Below are positions 10,066 through 22,754 of a DNA stretch of 64,000 nt, piece after piece. This DNA comes from Odobenus rosmarus divergens (lineage: Eukaryota > Chordata > Mammalia > Carnivora > Odobenidae). Made by a program: the position numbers and the translations under genes. The notes beneath the pieces were generated by a model. The model ran no database searches, had not been told where the DNA came from, and was given only the letters and a program-made list of their open reading frames with translations. Location: NCBI RefSeq assembly GCF_000321225.1, contig NW_004450287.1, positions 1,834,054-1,898,053 of the forward strand. The letters run 5' to 3'. Position 1 is the first letter of the stretch. Every line of letters starts with the position of its first letter.

Positions 10066-12830
10066 TTTGAAAACATGTAATTCTCAATTTCTATTCAGTT
10101 CAGTAAGGACATATTTTTACTTTTTTCCTTGATATGTGAAACAATGGCTAGCATAGGGATATACATATATGGTAGTAAGAAGTACAAGAAAAGCTACTAA
10201 CCTACAAAGAAAAGGGAATTTAAGTTATAAGTAAAAATAATGAACTTTTATATTTTATTTTACCAGTGATACTATTTTTCCAAACATTTTTTAAAAGTTC
10301 AATAATCACATGAAATATACTGAACTATTAAATATATTTCATTATCAATTGTTGCTAAAATGGAGTTAAAGTCAGTTTTAATTTTTCCAAAAGAATATGA
10401 ACGCTGGGATGAATTATTCCTACCCATGAAATGGATTTAGTATTTTGATATTAAAGAAAAGCCAGGAAGGCAGAGCAAGAGAAAATAAAATGATTAGGCT
10501 ATATAAGGGCAAATGGCATTCATAACACGTAAAATGTGTTTGCTTATTTCTATAGTTATTCCATATAACTATAAATAGCTTTATAACTTTCTTTAATAGC
10601 CATCAAAATCTTAAACATATACTCCATTGCTAAAGGACTAAATAAACGTTGTTTCTGTTTAAAGAAAACTCATCAAGGGGCACCTGGGTGGCTCAGTTGG
10701 TTAAGCGACTGCCTTCGGCCCAGGTCATGATCCTGGAGTCCCTGGATCGAGTCCCGCATCGGGCTCTCTGCTCAGCAGGGAGTCTGCTTCTCCCTCTGAC
10801 CCTCTTCCCTCTCGTGCTCTCTGTCTCTCATTCTCTCAAATAAATAAATAAATAAATAAATAAAAAAGAAAACTCATCAAAACATTCAAATATGCCGTGG
10901 GTGCTACGTTAATGCCAAGGATTAAATGACCAGTATTTACAGCATAACAATTAACCATAGCTCCTACTTAGAGGTGTAAATCAGGGTTTGCTTATTTGGG
11001 GCCCTATAGATAGATAACCAAAGGGTCCTTGGCCAACTTTGGGAGGGTCTATAGACTGCCTGCAATTATATGCAAAGCTTTCTGTGCATGAGTCCTTTTT
11101 TAGAGATAGTCCAGGATGGTCATTAAATTCCTGAAGTAGTCTACTGCTTCTCCAAAGCTAAACTGGGATCTGTAAACAGGTCTCTTTAAAGCACATTTAT
11201 CTTACTTAGAAAGCCTAAATGTTTTTTTCTAACTTCCTATTTTTGAAAAGAATAAAAGATTTGATTATTAGTCCAAATTAAGCAAGTAAGTTTTTGTGTT
11301 TCTGTCCCAGACCACTGGCATTAGATCCAAACTCAAAACTGTGTCCATTAGTGAGAAGCCGAGTTTCTTTCCCACTATTCACCCAGAGAAACTCACCCTT
11401 AACTTAGAATTTTTAAACAGCTCATTGTTTTCAGGGATCTGAGGCACCTTTTTATAAAGCTCAAAGACAGAAATCAATAAATATCCCAAGAGCCAAGCAC
11501 TTTTGAGATGCTGGACTATTAATTAGTATGCCTTATCTTTAATCTGTAGAGTTAATTCTATGTAATAGGTGAAAGAACATAGCAGTACCAGAATGTTCTT
11601 CTTACACCTTTTTTTAAAGGTAAATTACAGCAAGTTGACGGCAAAATGAAAGAATTGAAAATCCTGCTATTCCATTCATAGGCTATAGTCCATCTCTTAT
11701 AAATGAAAGGCATCTTAGCATCTCTTGGGAAAGTAACCTATTCTTTCCAGAACAAAATAAATTTCTCTCAAGGATTAGATTTTTGAGAGACTCTATAGCA
11801 TTCACAAAAGGCTTTTGAAACACCTCCTTGCTAATTTAATTTTCTGCCTTTTCTCTGTTGATAGCTAAGATCAATTTGGAATAACTTTTCCATAATATTG
11901 AAAATCAGTGAGCAGGAGGCTGTTAATGCTTTGAGGCCACTATTGTACGAAAGGTTACTCCTTCAAAGTGTGAAAGATGGTCCAAATCAAGTTGACGTTT
12001 CTAAGACAGGAAGTAGCAAAGGCCCTGAATTTCAAAAGCTGTCTTCTGTCCACTTAAAACTATCCAATAAACATTATCTTTGATGACCACAGAACCAACA
12101 TTTCCTTGGTTCACCTGACATGAGGGCCCATAAAATTATATGCAGGCTCCACAGCAGCTTCTTTACTGCCTGAAAAAATACTTTGAGTCATACATGTTCC
12201 AATTTTTATCTATTTTGCATAAATGAAGCAGATTTGTAGAAAAGACTGGATTCATTATCATGTAAAATACAGCCGTTAGTGGAAAATCGATATTCCCAGA
12301 CATAACAAGATCAGACTCTGGCTTCTGGGCTTAAGTTGGGGGTTAAGAGGTAGAATATTTCCAAAAAAGAAAGCCTCTCTTTGGAAAGAGTTATTCACAG
12401 GGGTAAATTAAATAACACTACCAAAAAAGGATGCCACAACAAGCCATTGCTTGAGTCTACCATCAAAGCAGAACAATCTATCCAACTGACCCTTAGTATT
12501 AATGTCAGTGTACAGGTAACTCTTAAATGGGTATGTGCTTCTCTCTCAAAATCTTTTGTAAGCTCTATCTTATGATTGGAAAACTTGACAGGACTCACTT
12601 GCCTCAAATACCTATCATATCAACACACAAGAGATGTGTTATCATCGTGCCAATCAGATGCTACAACCAGGAAGCAAACACTGACTAATTACAGAAATAC
12701 AGAGTTTAAAATACCATGGATTCTACAGCAAGGGGAGGTGACAGGTCTATTTCCAGGCAGTGATGATGAAATGGTCTCAAAGACGAGCAGGAGGGGAAGA
12801 TCCGGGAAGAAAGCAGATCATTTGGGTGCT
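10066..12830. other. AT-rich non-coding stretch with one SINE
   Basis: Outside the SINE at 10,677 I see no repeat family. Frames at 11,898, 12,381 and 12,576 are short and without known motifs. Confidence 0.5.
10677..10864 (+). mobile_element. CAN-SINE, full length, perfect target duplication
   Basis: Head ggggcacctgggtggctcag, standard body, then an extended (AAAT)n tail. The 16-bp direct repeat aaagaaaactcatcaa flanks it exactly at 10,661-10,676 and 10,865-10,880, which marks a fairly recent insertion. Confidence 0.95.
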
Positions 12831-12834
12831 CTCT

Positions 12835-13100
12835 AAATGGTAGGCACTGCTCTAGGCACTAAGCATACAAAGTGAACAAAACAGATGAAGTCTCAGCTTA
12901 TTTCCCTGTAGGTGGAGACTGACAAAAGACTAACACTAAAGTGTCAGATGGGGGAAGTAAATTAAAAAGGTCAAGGATACAGAAGTGAGAGCGTCTTGAG
13001 GGCTTCCTGAGCCATGGCTGCTTGAGGAAGTCCTTTTCGAGGAGTTAACATTTAGGTTGAGATCTGCATGACAAGAAGGAGCCATCCTCTACGCTTTCAA
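12835..13100 (-). mobile_element. L2 LINE 3' end, antisense
   Basis: ggcactgctctaggcactaa, gtgaacaaaacagatgaagt and later gaggagttaacatttaggtt with gacaagaaggagccatcc follow the antisense L2 3' order. Confidence 0.65.
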
Positions 13101-13505
13101 CCCTAAGAACTATCTTTCACGGAGAAATCGGAGAGATGTGACTTAGTCTCACAATCCTGCGGGTTTTCACCATTTTTTATGTGTTTGAGGCATACATAAT
13201 TTTTTTAAATATAAGAATATTGGTCAGATTATATAAAAAGGTTATGAGACAAAGCAATTTGAAATCAGTCAACAATAATCGGATCCTGTCACTCCTGACA
13301 ATTCAACTAACAATGCCTCAGTTCTCTGTAACAGCACCACATCCATCCCCAGCGCCACCAGTTGGCTGCAGCTCTGAGTGGCTATTTGCAGCCTATACCA
13401 CACTCATACACTCAAGAGGCAAATGTCTCCAGTTAAAGCAAACAGGAGATCTTTCTTTAGCAGAGGCTCAAGAACACACTAAACTAAAAATTGACTTCCC
13501 TTGTC

Positions 13506-13699
13506 GGGCGCCTGGGTGGCTCAGTTGGTTAAGCGACTGCCTTTGGCTCAGGTCATGATCCTGGAGTCCCGGGATCGAGTCCCGCATCGGGCTCCCTGCT
13601 CGGCAGGGAGTCTGCTTCTCCCTCTGACCCTCTTCTCTCTCATGCTATCTCTCATTCTCTCTCTCTCTCAAATAAATAAATAAAATCTTTAAAAAAAAA
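13506..13699 (+). mobile_element. CAN-SINE, full length
   Basis: Head gggcgcctgggtggctcag through to aaatcttt and an A9 tail. Flanking repeats ttgacttcccttgtc (about 13,491-13,505) and ataaacttcccgtgtc (about 13,699-13,714) are near-identical target-site duplications. Confidence 0.94.
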
Positions 13700-14610
13700 T
13701 AAACTTCCCGTGTCTTCTGCAAACATAACCTGTTTGGCTTAATAATTGCCTAGCAATACCTTAAGTTGTATGTACACATTTTATAGACTACACACATTCA
13801 AATGTGGGAAAACGAGTTTCAAACATTAATGTTTCGCAGCATGCCTTCGTGCTATGGGGCATTTACAGGGCAATGACAAAGCACTGTGTAAATGGAATGG
13901 CAAACCCTGGTTTACCACTCCTGAGTTTCTATATTTTCTGGCTTTCCCACTAGGAAATGATCAGTTTCACAGAATTCTCATCCTTGTGGTCATTTCCCTA
14001 CGTGAAGTTTCAGAAAGAGTTTTAATTTCTTGTCTTTCCCCTCATTTTCTGATTCCTCATAGTTAAAACCCCCAGCAGAGCCAGGCTATCAGCATAACTT
14101 GCCTGGTGTCTGCAGACATGCAGGAGGCACATGAAGAAGGAAGGGCCCTGGCACGACCAAGCAACATGTCAACATCACCAGAAACTAGGGTTGTTCCCAG
14201 AGGTCCACCACTCAGAATCATCATGTGTCACCAATTTAGATGTAGGGCCAGCAAGCTGTGACACCTGTCACTTCACTGATGACCAGCACTGATTTGCTGA
14301 GCCCAGAGGGCCTCTGAAACACAGGCTAAAGGAGAATGACCTTCCTAATCAGCTTCCTAGAGGAGTGCAGAATTAATTTTCCAAAGATAGGGAAGAAGGG
14401 TAGGATTAAAGAATATGAAGTTGATTATATTGGAGGAATGTCAAGAAGACTTTGGAGGACTTTGTGAAAGCTGTTTAGAAAACATAACAAATAACCTTAA
14501 CATAATGGTTACAGTCCAAACAGCCAAATCCTTCCTCTTCAAACAGGCCCAGTAGTGTGCCTTTCACGCCAGGCAGTTTGAGTTTCTGCTGAAGATAAGA
14601 TCTCAACCTC

Positions 14611-15319
14611 ATAGCAGCAATGTCCCCAAAAGCCAAACTGTGGAAGGAGCCGAGATGTCCTTCAACAGATGAATGGATAAAGATGTGGTTTATATATACA
14701 ATGGAATATTACTTAGCCATCAGAAAGGATGACTACCCACCATTTGCACTGACATGGATGGAACTGGAGGGGACTGTGCTAAGTGAAATAAGTCAAGCAG
14801 AGAAAGATAATTATCATATGGTTTTACTCATATGTGGAACATAAAGAATATGCATTTTATTTTATTATGTTATGTTAATCACCATACATTACATCATTAG
14901 TTTTGACGTAGTGTTCCATGTTGATATTTTCTAAAAAGGAAGGAAAGAGGAAACAAAAGAAAAAAATGGATAGTTGAAATGAGGAATATTTTTTCATGAA
15001 AAATAGATTTTTCCAATTTCAGGGGTCCACAGGTCCCTCTGTGCAGAGGACCACAGGGGAAGGGAGGGAAAACTGAATGGGAAGAAATCAGAGAGGGAGA
15101 CAAACCATGAGAGACTCTGGGAACCAAACTGAGGGTTACAGAAGGAAGGGGGTGGGAGGATGGGGTAACCAGGTGATGGGTATTAAGGAGGGCACGTAAT
15201 GTGATGAGCACTGTGATGAGTTGTTACATGCAATTGATGAATCGTTGAACATTACATCAAAAACATGAAGTACTATATGCTGGTTAACTGAACATAATAA
15301 TAACAATAATAAAAAAAAA
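14611..15319 (+). mobile_element. L1 LINE, 5'-truncated 3' end with an internal inverted insert
   Basis: The frame at 14,620-14,844 is the C-terminal tail of L1 ORF2p: it reads C-P-S-T-D-E-W-I-K, Y-T-M-E-Y-Y, W-M-E-L-E-G and L-S-E-I-S-Q-A, ending in L-I-C-G-T before a stop. The L1 3'UTR follows (gggagacaaaccatgagaga, gggtattaaggagggcacgt), then an A-rich tail. A 14-bp repeat, aagatctcaacctc, flanks it exactly at 14,597-14,610 and 15,320-15,333. Between about 14,855 and 15,040 the 3'UTR is broken by a segment in opposite orientation (separate entry). The element is a dead fragment: no reverse transcriptase or endonuclease domain remains. Confidence 0.9.
14858..15033 (-). repeat. Left arm of an inverted repeat: L1-derived segment inside an L1 3'UTR
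   Basis: On the + strand it starts ttattttattatgttatgtt and runs to ttttccaatttcaggggtcc. Its reverse complement matches 15,845-16,014 with about nine differences, including a 5-bp atgtt duplication and one single-base indel. The end nearest 14,858 is an L1 3' terminus in reverse. It interrupts the host L1 between aagaatatgca and gaggaccacagg, so it arrived in, or was copied into, an existing L1. Confidence 0.8.
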
Positions 15320-15844
15320 AAGATCTCAACCTCGGCGCTCCAAAAAAGCAGCTCTTAGAATCTTCTCACTTTTGCCAAGTGAGCCATCTGCTCATGAAAC
15401 GAACAGCAACATTCTTGGAGCTTACTGGGAGAAACCCTAGAACACAGACGTGCCACCAGGCTGTGTCAATGCCTAACGCTGTGAGACAAAGAAAACCAAA
15501 TGTGACCAGCAGTGAACAGTAACCACAGTGAACAGCTTTACATCCTTTCCTTTCTAGTTTCTAGAACCCTCCTCTGAAGAGGCTCTCACTGCTGCTTCTA
15601 GGAGAGAGGAAGCAGGGGAAATCCAAAGAGGCAGTATCTTAGAGACTTCTCCCAAAGCTCTGGAGGGGGACTGGGGCCCCCTGGGAGCTACAGACCCAGA
15701 CGGAGCACCCAGCTGCTCTCCGAAGCAAGCGGCGAAGTTTCCAGTTCCTAAACTCAAGGTGTGTCCTCAATGGTTCTGAGCTTTCTAAGGAAACTGTGGC
15801 TACTGGTAGTTGAGCTAATCATCTGAAATCTTCTCACAGAAAAT

Positions 15845-16025
15845 TGTGGACCACTGAAACTGGAAAAATCTATTTTTCATGAAAAAATATTCCTCATTTC
15901 AACTATCCATTTTTTTCTTTTGTTCCTCTTTCCTTCCTTTTTAGAAAATAGCAACATGGAACAGTACATCAAAAACTAATGATGTAATGTATGGTGATTA
16001 ACATAATAAAATAGAATTAAAAAAA
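15845..16025 (+). repeat. Right arm of the inverted repeat: same L1-derived segment, sense
   Basis: It begins tgtggaccactgaaactgg, passes a 33-base pyrimidine-rich tract ending in AG at 15,944, and finishes as a recognisable L1 3' terminus (acatcaaaaactaatgatgt, then atggtgattaacataataaa) plus a short A-rich tail. Possible 7-bp duplications agaaaat occur at about 15,838 and 16,025. Its left end lies at the same point as the matching end of the other arm, which suggests a discrete unit. About 810 bp separate the arms. Confidence 0.75.
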
Positions 16026-16194
16026 GAAAATATCAACTAGTTACTTTCAAAAGGAAAAAAGTCTTGATATATAGAAGACTATAGAAGTCAAGTGAATGTC
16101 TGCCATTTCACAAACCCTCACTTACCTTTATTTAAATGAACAAACACAATGACACTATAAACAAAAACTTTAGTCCTTGAGAAGTTCAAGAACA

Positions 16195-16245
16195 GAAGTT
16201 CAAGGCAGATGCTTAACTGACTGAATGTTGGGTCACCCAGCTGCT
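16195..16245 (-). mobile_element. SINE head remnant
   Basis: The stretch aaggcagatgcttaactgac followed by gtcacccagctgc matches the head of a minus-strand CAN-SINE (compare 16,915-16,950), with the rest missing or too worn to see. Confidence 0.4.
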
Positions 16246-16347
16246 AGGAGTAAATAATGAAACTAGCGTCTAGGTCATCTGACTCCCCAGCCAGTTCTAC
16301 TGTGCTAAGATCAGAGAGCTAATAGAAAATTGATATTTAAAATTCCA

Positions 16348-16581
16348 GGGGCACCTGGGTGGCTCAGTCAGTTAAGCATCTGACTTGTTTTTTGGCTCAG
16401 GTCATGACCTCATGGGTCATGAGATTGAGCCCCGTGGCGGGCTTGGCACTCAGTGGGGAGTCTGCCTGAGATTCTCTCTGTCCCTCTCCCTCTGCCCCTT
16501 CCCCCACTCACATGTGCATGCTCTCTCTCTCCCTCAAGTAAGTAAGTAAATAAATAAATAAAAATTTTTAAAAAGATAAAG
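16348..16581 (+). mobile_element. CAN-SINE, older variant
   Basis: Head ggggcacctgggtggctcag, then a more diverged body (ctgacttgttttttggctc, cagtggggagtctgcctgag) and a tail of (AAGT)n, (AAAT)n and A's. An 11-bp repeat, taaaattccag, is seen at 16,338-16,348 and 16,582-16,592. The body resembles the older carnivore subfamily more than the 10.7 and 13.5 kb copies do. Confidence 0.92.
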
Positions 16582-16750
16582 TAAAATTCCAGATGGTGAC
16601 ATTCTAGCCATTAGATACATTTTTAATCACTTAAAAATCAGCTCATGTTAAAAAATTTAGAAGAACCCACACCCATGTATCAACAAAAAGTGAATAGAAT
16701 TACACGTGACTTATACAGCCTAGCTATGCAGAGAGTGGTCATATATTCTT

Positions 16751-16951
16751 TTTTTTTTTTAAGATTTTATTTATTTATTTGAGAGAGAAAGTGAGAGATA
16801 GAGCATGAGCATAGGGGTAGGGTCAGAGAGAGAGGGAGAAGCAGGCTCCCCACTGAGTAGGGAGCCTGATGTGGGGCTCGATCCCAGGACCCTGATATCA
16901 TGACCTGAGCTGAAGACAGATGCTTAACTGACTGAGGCACCCAGGCGCCCC
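16751..16951 (-). mobile_element. CAN-SINE, full length, minus strand
   Basis: Poly-T tail, tatttatttgagaga, body gagtagggagcctgatgtgg, and head complement ending caggcgcccc. The flanks agagagtggtcatatattct (from 16,730) and agagagctaccatatcttct (from 16,952) are a diverged target duplication of about 21 bp. Confidence 0.93.
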
Positions 16952-16974
16952 AGAGAGCTACCATATCTTCTTAA

Positions 16975-18920
16975 AATACCACCAAGTAGACAAAAGTATT
17001 CCGAAGTGAAGGAAGTATCCCCAAAATGGAACACACTTGTGTTCCCTGCCCATTGGGTAGAAAAACCCATGCTTTTGGATCCCTGCACTATGGGGCAATA
17101 TTACAGGGCTGAGATCAACAGGGCCAGCACATCTTTCAGGAGCGAGCTGACAGATTTGGTGTCAACAAGGGGTTGTTGCTGAAGCTTTGATTCTATCCAG
17201 CCTGATGTTCCAATTTTAGTTACACTTCATTTAGGTTCATTTGAAAAGTGGCACCAAAAAAACCCCAAAAAACCAAAACCAGAGAAATGGAAGTTAACCA
17301 TATGCTGAAATTTTCCTTTCATACTTGGAAGCACAGCAAATGCACTTCTTCAGGCGTATGAAGTAACCCTCTAGCATCATTGATTTTTGAGTCTTACAAA
17401 AAAGCTCTCCGAATTGTGCCCGTACCATAGATTTACACTGCTATAAGTCCTGTCAGACATCATCTTAGCTTTATGAATAAATAAAACTATGCTCTAGGGA
17501 AACATTGATTTAAGAGGAAAAATCAATACCCCATCTAGTATGTGATAGACTTGAGCTTTAAGGCTACTTATCCCCAAAGTACAATGCAATACTGAGTGTA
17601 AAACCATACTTTTTGCACCCTAATAAAAGGTAAGCGAGGGTATGGGAAATTGCCATAGTTCTTAGCATATCACGATACCCCTTTTCCTTTACAAAGTAGT
17701 TAGCAGATATTTCCAAAAGGAAAGAGGAAGGGAAAGAAAATAAAAGAGATGGATGAACCAATGGTACCAAAATCTCGATAATTTGTGAATATGGATTGTG
17801 AATATATGAGAACTCACTATATTATTAATTCTCCTATATATGCAAAATTTTGCATAAGAATTTGAAAAGTATGTATGCTTGCGTGGAGAAAACTCTGTAA
17901 AGCTAATATCAGCCAAGATGCTGACAATGGTTCTCTTTGGGTAAGAGCCTCCTGTGGAAGCTTTTTTTCCTTCCTAGGGAGTTTTGCATTTTCCAATTTT
18001 CTGCAGTGAATATGCCTATTGCTTTTATAACTCAGAAGACACGTACACAATAAATGTAGCTAAGGACGGCAAGAAAAAAAGAGAAAGATTAGAGTGACTG
18101 CCAAGTATTTTGTTGACTACTGGACCAGAGAAAGCCAAGATTCACAACATAACACATACTTATATTCAGCTCTTTCTTACTGCTCTTGGACATTTTTCAG
18201 GGCAGAAGCAGGTTGCTATTAAAATGGACTGATTTAAAAAATAAAGCTAATAGCTTATGCTGCAATTAACCTCATCTTTGTGAGCCAAAGATCAAACAAG
18301 AGATAAAAGCTGGCAAAAGTCACTATTTGCTCAGCCCTGCACTCACCCGACAAGCTAAACCTATTTTCACAGTGGAGACAGTTGTTCAAAGTCCTGACAG
18401 GCTTGTGGTAACCTCTGATTACAAAGCCACTCCAGAAAGCCAAGCCTTTTGCTTTCCTACTCACAATTGGTTGGAATTAAAAATGAATCCCATTCTTTTT
18501 TCTAGCTTCTCGAAGATGCAGTCTATTGCTAATTGTGTTAACTGTGGTCTCTCAAGAAACACACTCATGTGTTGATTTGGATTAGGGACTCATGTCTCAC
18601 CAAATAGTTACTGATGCTGTTCATTCTCATTGCTTGTCTTTCTGATAAGTGGGAAGAACAACTCTGGAAATTTAAAACACACTTCCAAGTCAAACGCACA
18701 TTAGAAGCCTGAAAATGGGTTGGGGTAATTTAAATTTTGAACCTCAAATTTAAGCACAGTGAAAAGTAACTACCGTCATCACCAAAGTTGGTGAGAATAT
18801 TGGCTGAATCTACTTCTAAGGTGGAAATGACACACAATTAAAAATTCCAAAAGTATCTATAGGAGGGTCAGAGATACAAGTGGATAATTAAATACACCAT
18901 GATCAGAGAAACAACTTAAG
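16975..18920. other. Non-coding stretch with one L1 relic
   Basis: Only the L1M-like piece at 17,890 is recognised. Short frames on both strands overlap one another and look random. Confidence 0.5.
17890..18075 (+). mobile_element. Probable L1M 3' end fragment
   Basis: The series caatggttctctttgggtaa, gcattttccaattttctgca and tattgcttttataactcaga resembles the 3' ends of old L1s, closing in an A-rich run near 18,075. Confidence 0.5.
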
Positions 18921-18924
18921 AATT

Positions 18925-19770
18925 GTGGAAGCCCGGTTATATTGGCGGATTGGGAGGGCTTCTCGGAGGACATGGAAACTGAGGTGGATCTGGAAAGACA
19001 CACTGGAATATATGAAGAAAAAAGGGGCAAGGGCATTCTCAGAAGTGAGAACAGCATGCACAAAGGCACGTGTGCCCGAAAGCACACAATGTGTATTGGA
19101 ATATCCTGAGAAATTCAGTCTAAATGAAGCAGAGATGCCAAAGTGGGGGAAAGGTAAGCAGTGTATGGGAGGGGTGCACAGGGCCAATCGCGGAGTCCAC
19201 ACCAAAGTGTTTGGATCTATTTTCAAGGTTCAAGGACCCACAGAAGTCACTGAGCAGGAAACCATGTTCTAAATCTGGGAGCAAGGTACCTAGAATGGGT
19301 AGAGCCTATTGGAAGAGAGCTATGCAATCCAGCAACAGACCGATGCCGAGTCACGAGGGCCAGAGCTAATGTCGTGAGGGAAGGAGGCAGAGGAGAGACT
19401 GGGAAGATATTTACAATGAACGTTTGTAGATGCTGCCAGTTAATATTTGGCCTCATCAAGCCCCAGTCACTGCTCTTGGAATTTTCATATATGATCTTAA
19501 ATCCAGAATCTGGTGTGGATTGGATGCAGATGGTGAAGCAATGTCAGGTCGGAGATTTCCGGCTTGAGTCATGGGGTCGACACGATGTCTTTAATTGAAA
19601 TATTGATTCCAGGAGAAGGAATCTGTTATAAGCAGAAGGTAAGTGAGATGGGCAGGGGGAGAGGTTCCACTGAATCTGTATTAATTTTGAGAGCTGCTCG
19701 GGATATACAGGTGAAAATAACCAAAACACTGGGGTCAGGAATTTGGCAGAGAGCACACTGGAAATCAGGC
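18925..19770 (-). mobile_element. L2 LINE, antisense, ~850 bp
   Basis: gagggcttctcggaggacat, gagaacagcatgcacaaagg, gtttggatctattttcaagg and, further on, ccggcttgagtcatggggtc follow the antisense L2 consensus in order. The open frames crossing it (for example 18,925-19,272) are shadows of this relic, as is the donor-like aaggtaagtgag at 19,637. Confidence 0.65.
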
Positions 19771-19774
19771 AGAA

Positions 19775-22750
19775 AAAAAAAAAATCCTCAGTTAAATTTA
19801 CACAAGCAGCCAAGTACAAAAAAAAGTAGCACACGATACAATGCTTTCCAAAAACTCAAGACTGTGATTCGACTATAGAAACATCTGAGACCTATTCTAG
19901 AATATATAGATTCTTGAGTTAAATCTTAATGCCCCCTAACTGGAAAATGCTCTACATTTCAGGCCCACAAATAAAATGAGTAAGGCAAGCAGCTAGTGGA
20001 AATGGAAGTGCATTAGAGAAAATATTTAATCCCCAAATCAAGATTCTTGTCAAATGTTGGGAGATCAGAGGAAGGCATTTTTGGAGTGTGGATAATCAAA
20101 GCTCTTAATGCACTGATTCTTTAGAATAAGTTAACTAACAGAAGGCAGGCTGTTTTCCAGGATCTGTAGTTATATTTAGAAAGACCTCAGAGGGTAATCA
20201 AAATGACCCTGAAAATGCTCCCTGTTCTCGTAAGAGGAAGGGGTTACTCTGGAAGAGAATGAAATTCTCAGCAACTTAAAAGAAAGATTTAATTAAAAGA
20301 CAGTGGCCTATTTTACAAGATTTGTTCTGTAAAGAGATTGGGAACATTTGAGCCAGATGTACGCCTTTCTTTCTAGCCCCATAGAGGAATTGGGTAATGA
20401 TGTATAATTGATAGGGGTCAGCCAGGTCACAGTGTTTGAGGTTTGTAAACCTCTTAAATGGGTGAACATAGCACTTCACAGTCCAGGATTCATTATAAAA
20501 ATTGATAATCAAGTAGTCAGGTAACTGCTACAATTAAATATAAAATGTCTTTGTGTTAACTTGTCCTTCACTTAGGTTGGACAATATTTTTCTGGATTTG
20601 GTTCTATTCGAAGATGACCCAAGATCATTAAGGAAATTTGATACAACTTTATCATTAGCATATATGAGATTACTAACACCACTAATAACAGCAAACACAG
20701 CCTCATACAATTTTGTTTGTGGTGGTGGTGATAGTGGTGAACACTACTGTATCCTACTAATCCAACAAACCCGTTAGACTATCCAATGATTATCCCAATC
20801 TCAAAGTTGAGTAGAGACACTGAAAGGGTAGGCATTTTGCCCAGTCTCTTATTGGCATTAGAAGGCAGAGCCAGGGTAGTGCTCATCACTGCAAGGAAAC
20901 ACCAGACTATAGAAAGCATAACCATCGGTGTCTCACAATCTCTATGGCAAAAACCCGTGGTGCTAAATTTGAAACTGCACGAGCTAATACTCTTGAGACT
21001 TTTCAACTTCAAAGCTGTGTCTGCAGTCATACAAGGCAGTCCCCAAATAATCTACAGATGCTTGTACAAAGGTAAGCCAAAAGCAAGCTTGAATAACTGA
21101 GAATGTAGAATATATCAGATACACGAATACCTTGCAATCACTCTTTCCCAGCTCTGAAGTTACATCCAACTGCTGAAATAAGAGAAGACCTCGTGTTTTC
21201 TGGAAAGGAAACACAAGAAGAAACAATTTCAAAACTCTGAACTGAAGGAAAATTACAATAACTAAGGGTAAAATGATTAACTTTTCATTTACTTATTAAA
21301 GTTTTGAGCAATAAGAAAAGCAACTGACAACTATTTAATTAACCTTTACTATTTTAATACTATAAAAAAGGATGTTGAAAAACAAAGGTTAAAACTTGCT
21401 CTTAAAATATTCACAGACTTATATATTTATCCTAAATTTTATATATGTAGAAAAGTGAAAATGACATTAATCACATCCCAATGATGAATAATTATGCCCA
21501 TGCTGTTTTAGACACATTGTTTCATTCTACCTCTCTCTCCACAGACACGGACAGTGACTGTGGGCCAGTACCACACACCTTACACATAGACCTTTTGAGT
21601 TCTGCAAGGTACCGTGGATTAAAACAAAAAGGGTTGCATGCCCCAAGAAGATGACAGCCTTATCAGAACAAAGGTGGCTGGAACAAAGTGGTACAGAATG
21701 GTACGATAATTATTACAATATACTTAGCCATAGTATTTTGTTTTCATCTTGAAACATGCTATATTTTTGTTAGCATGGTTTCTTACCTTAAAATAAAAAC
21801 TATATTACTTATAAAGATCACTTCCTCTAAGAGGAAGTGTGATGCAAGTTTGAGGAATGTAATCTCAAATCTGAAATTCTGTTTTTGTTGACTTTGGATC
21901 TAGGAAGGCAACTTAAAGTATGTTAAGTGGAAGTAAAAAGCAGGGGTCATGAAAGAATGGCCCTATAACTAGACTGAATATTCTCGGAAACAGTATCCAC
22001 TGACGTAAAACAATGCAATTTTTTTCTATTTTTGGTAAAATTTAAAAGAGGAGAGAAAGCCATTTCTTAGGGGAAAAAATGAAAAGTAAAGCAATGCTAG
22101 AAAGATAAAAAAAATAGTAAAATTGACAACAAGCAAGATGGTGGTCTCTCCATGACCTGCCATGTCAGACTCTCCAGTGGCCAACAAGACAAGAGCTCCC
22201 CAACCCCTACTGTACCTCATGCGGCCTCTACCCACATGGTCTAAGAGCCTGAATATAAGCTCCAAAAGAAAAGTGCAGCAAGAGGCAAGGGAGAGTTACA
22301 CATTGGGAGGCAGGAAAAGAGTAAAGATCACATTTACCAACTTTCAACAAAGAAAGGCAATGGAGATTCTTTCCTCTTTGCCTTTTGCTGGGAAATTCCC
22401 CATTCTGAACCACTAAGCCTTACAGTTCAGCAATATTATGGGTTTTGGTAGGTTTCCTGAAAACTTATCATTTATAAAACCTTCCTGGTTTTTATTTCAA
22501 GCTCTAATCACCTGCCTCAGAAACAAGTGTTGGGAATGGCCACCTATTCAAAAGTGGAGAACTATTCTGAGACACTGTGAAATCTGCCTAATAAGCCTTA
22601 TTGATAAACCTCTGTGCTATCTAAAAGCAAAGATGAGAAGGCCAAGTTCAAGAGACCAAGTTACCAATATATATGATACAGAGACACAGGTAACCACAGA
22701 TGTATGTACAGGTTGTGAGTAGAGTACAGAAAAGAGCATGAGGGCTCCGT
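19775..22750. other. Non-coding stretch with one worn MIR
   Basis: AT-rich from 21,230 to 22,100. No exon signals beyond isolated donor-like strings such as caaaggtaagc at about 21,068. Confidence 0.45.
20785..20900 (-). mobile_element. MIR SINE, antisense, worn
   Basis: attatcccaatctcaaagtt, gtaggcattttgcccagtct and aaggcagagccagggtagtg follow the reversed MIR core. Confidence 0.5.
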
Positions 22751-22754
22751 ATGT

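Noticed and set aside
13501..13683. Frames sharing W-V-A-Q-L-V-K-R-L-P at several places
   Set aside because: They recur because they are translations of CAN-SINE copies (also near 5,737, 10,649, 16,767, 28,242 and 46,395).
14620..14844. 74-codon frame with good protein character
   Set aside because: It is the tail of L1 ORF2p in a truncated element, recorded under the mobile element and not as a gene.
19630..19650. Strong donor-like aaggtaagtgag
   Set aside because: It lies inside an antisense L2 relic with no matching acceptor or open frame of note.
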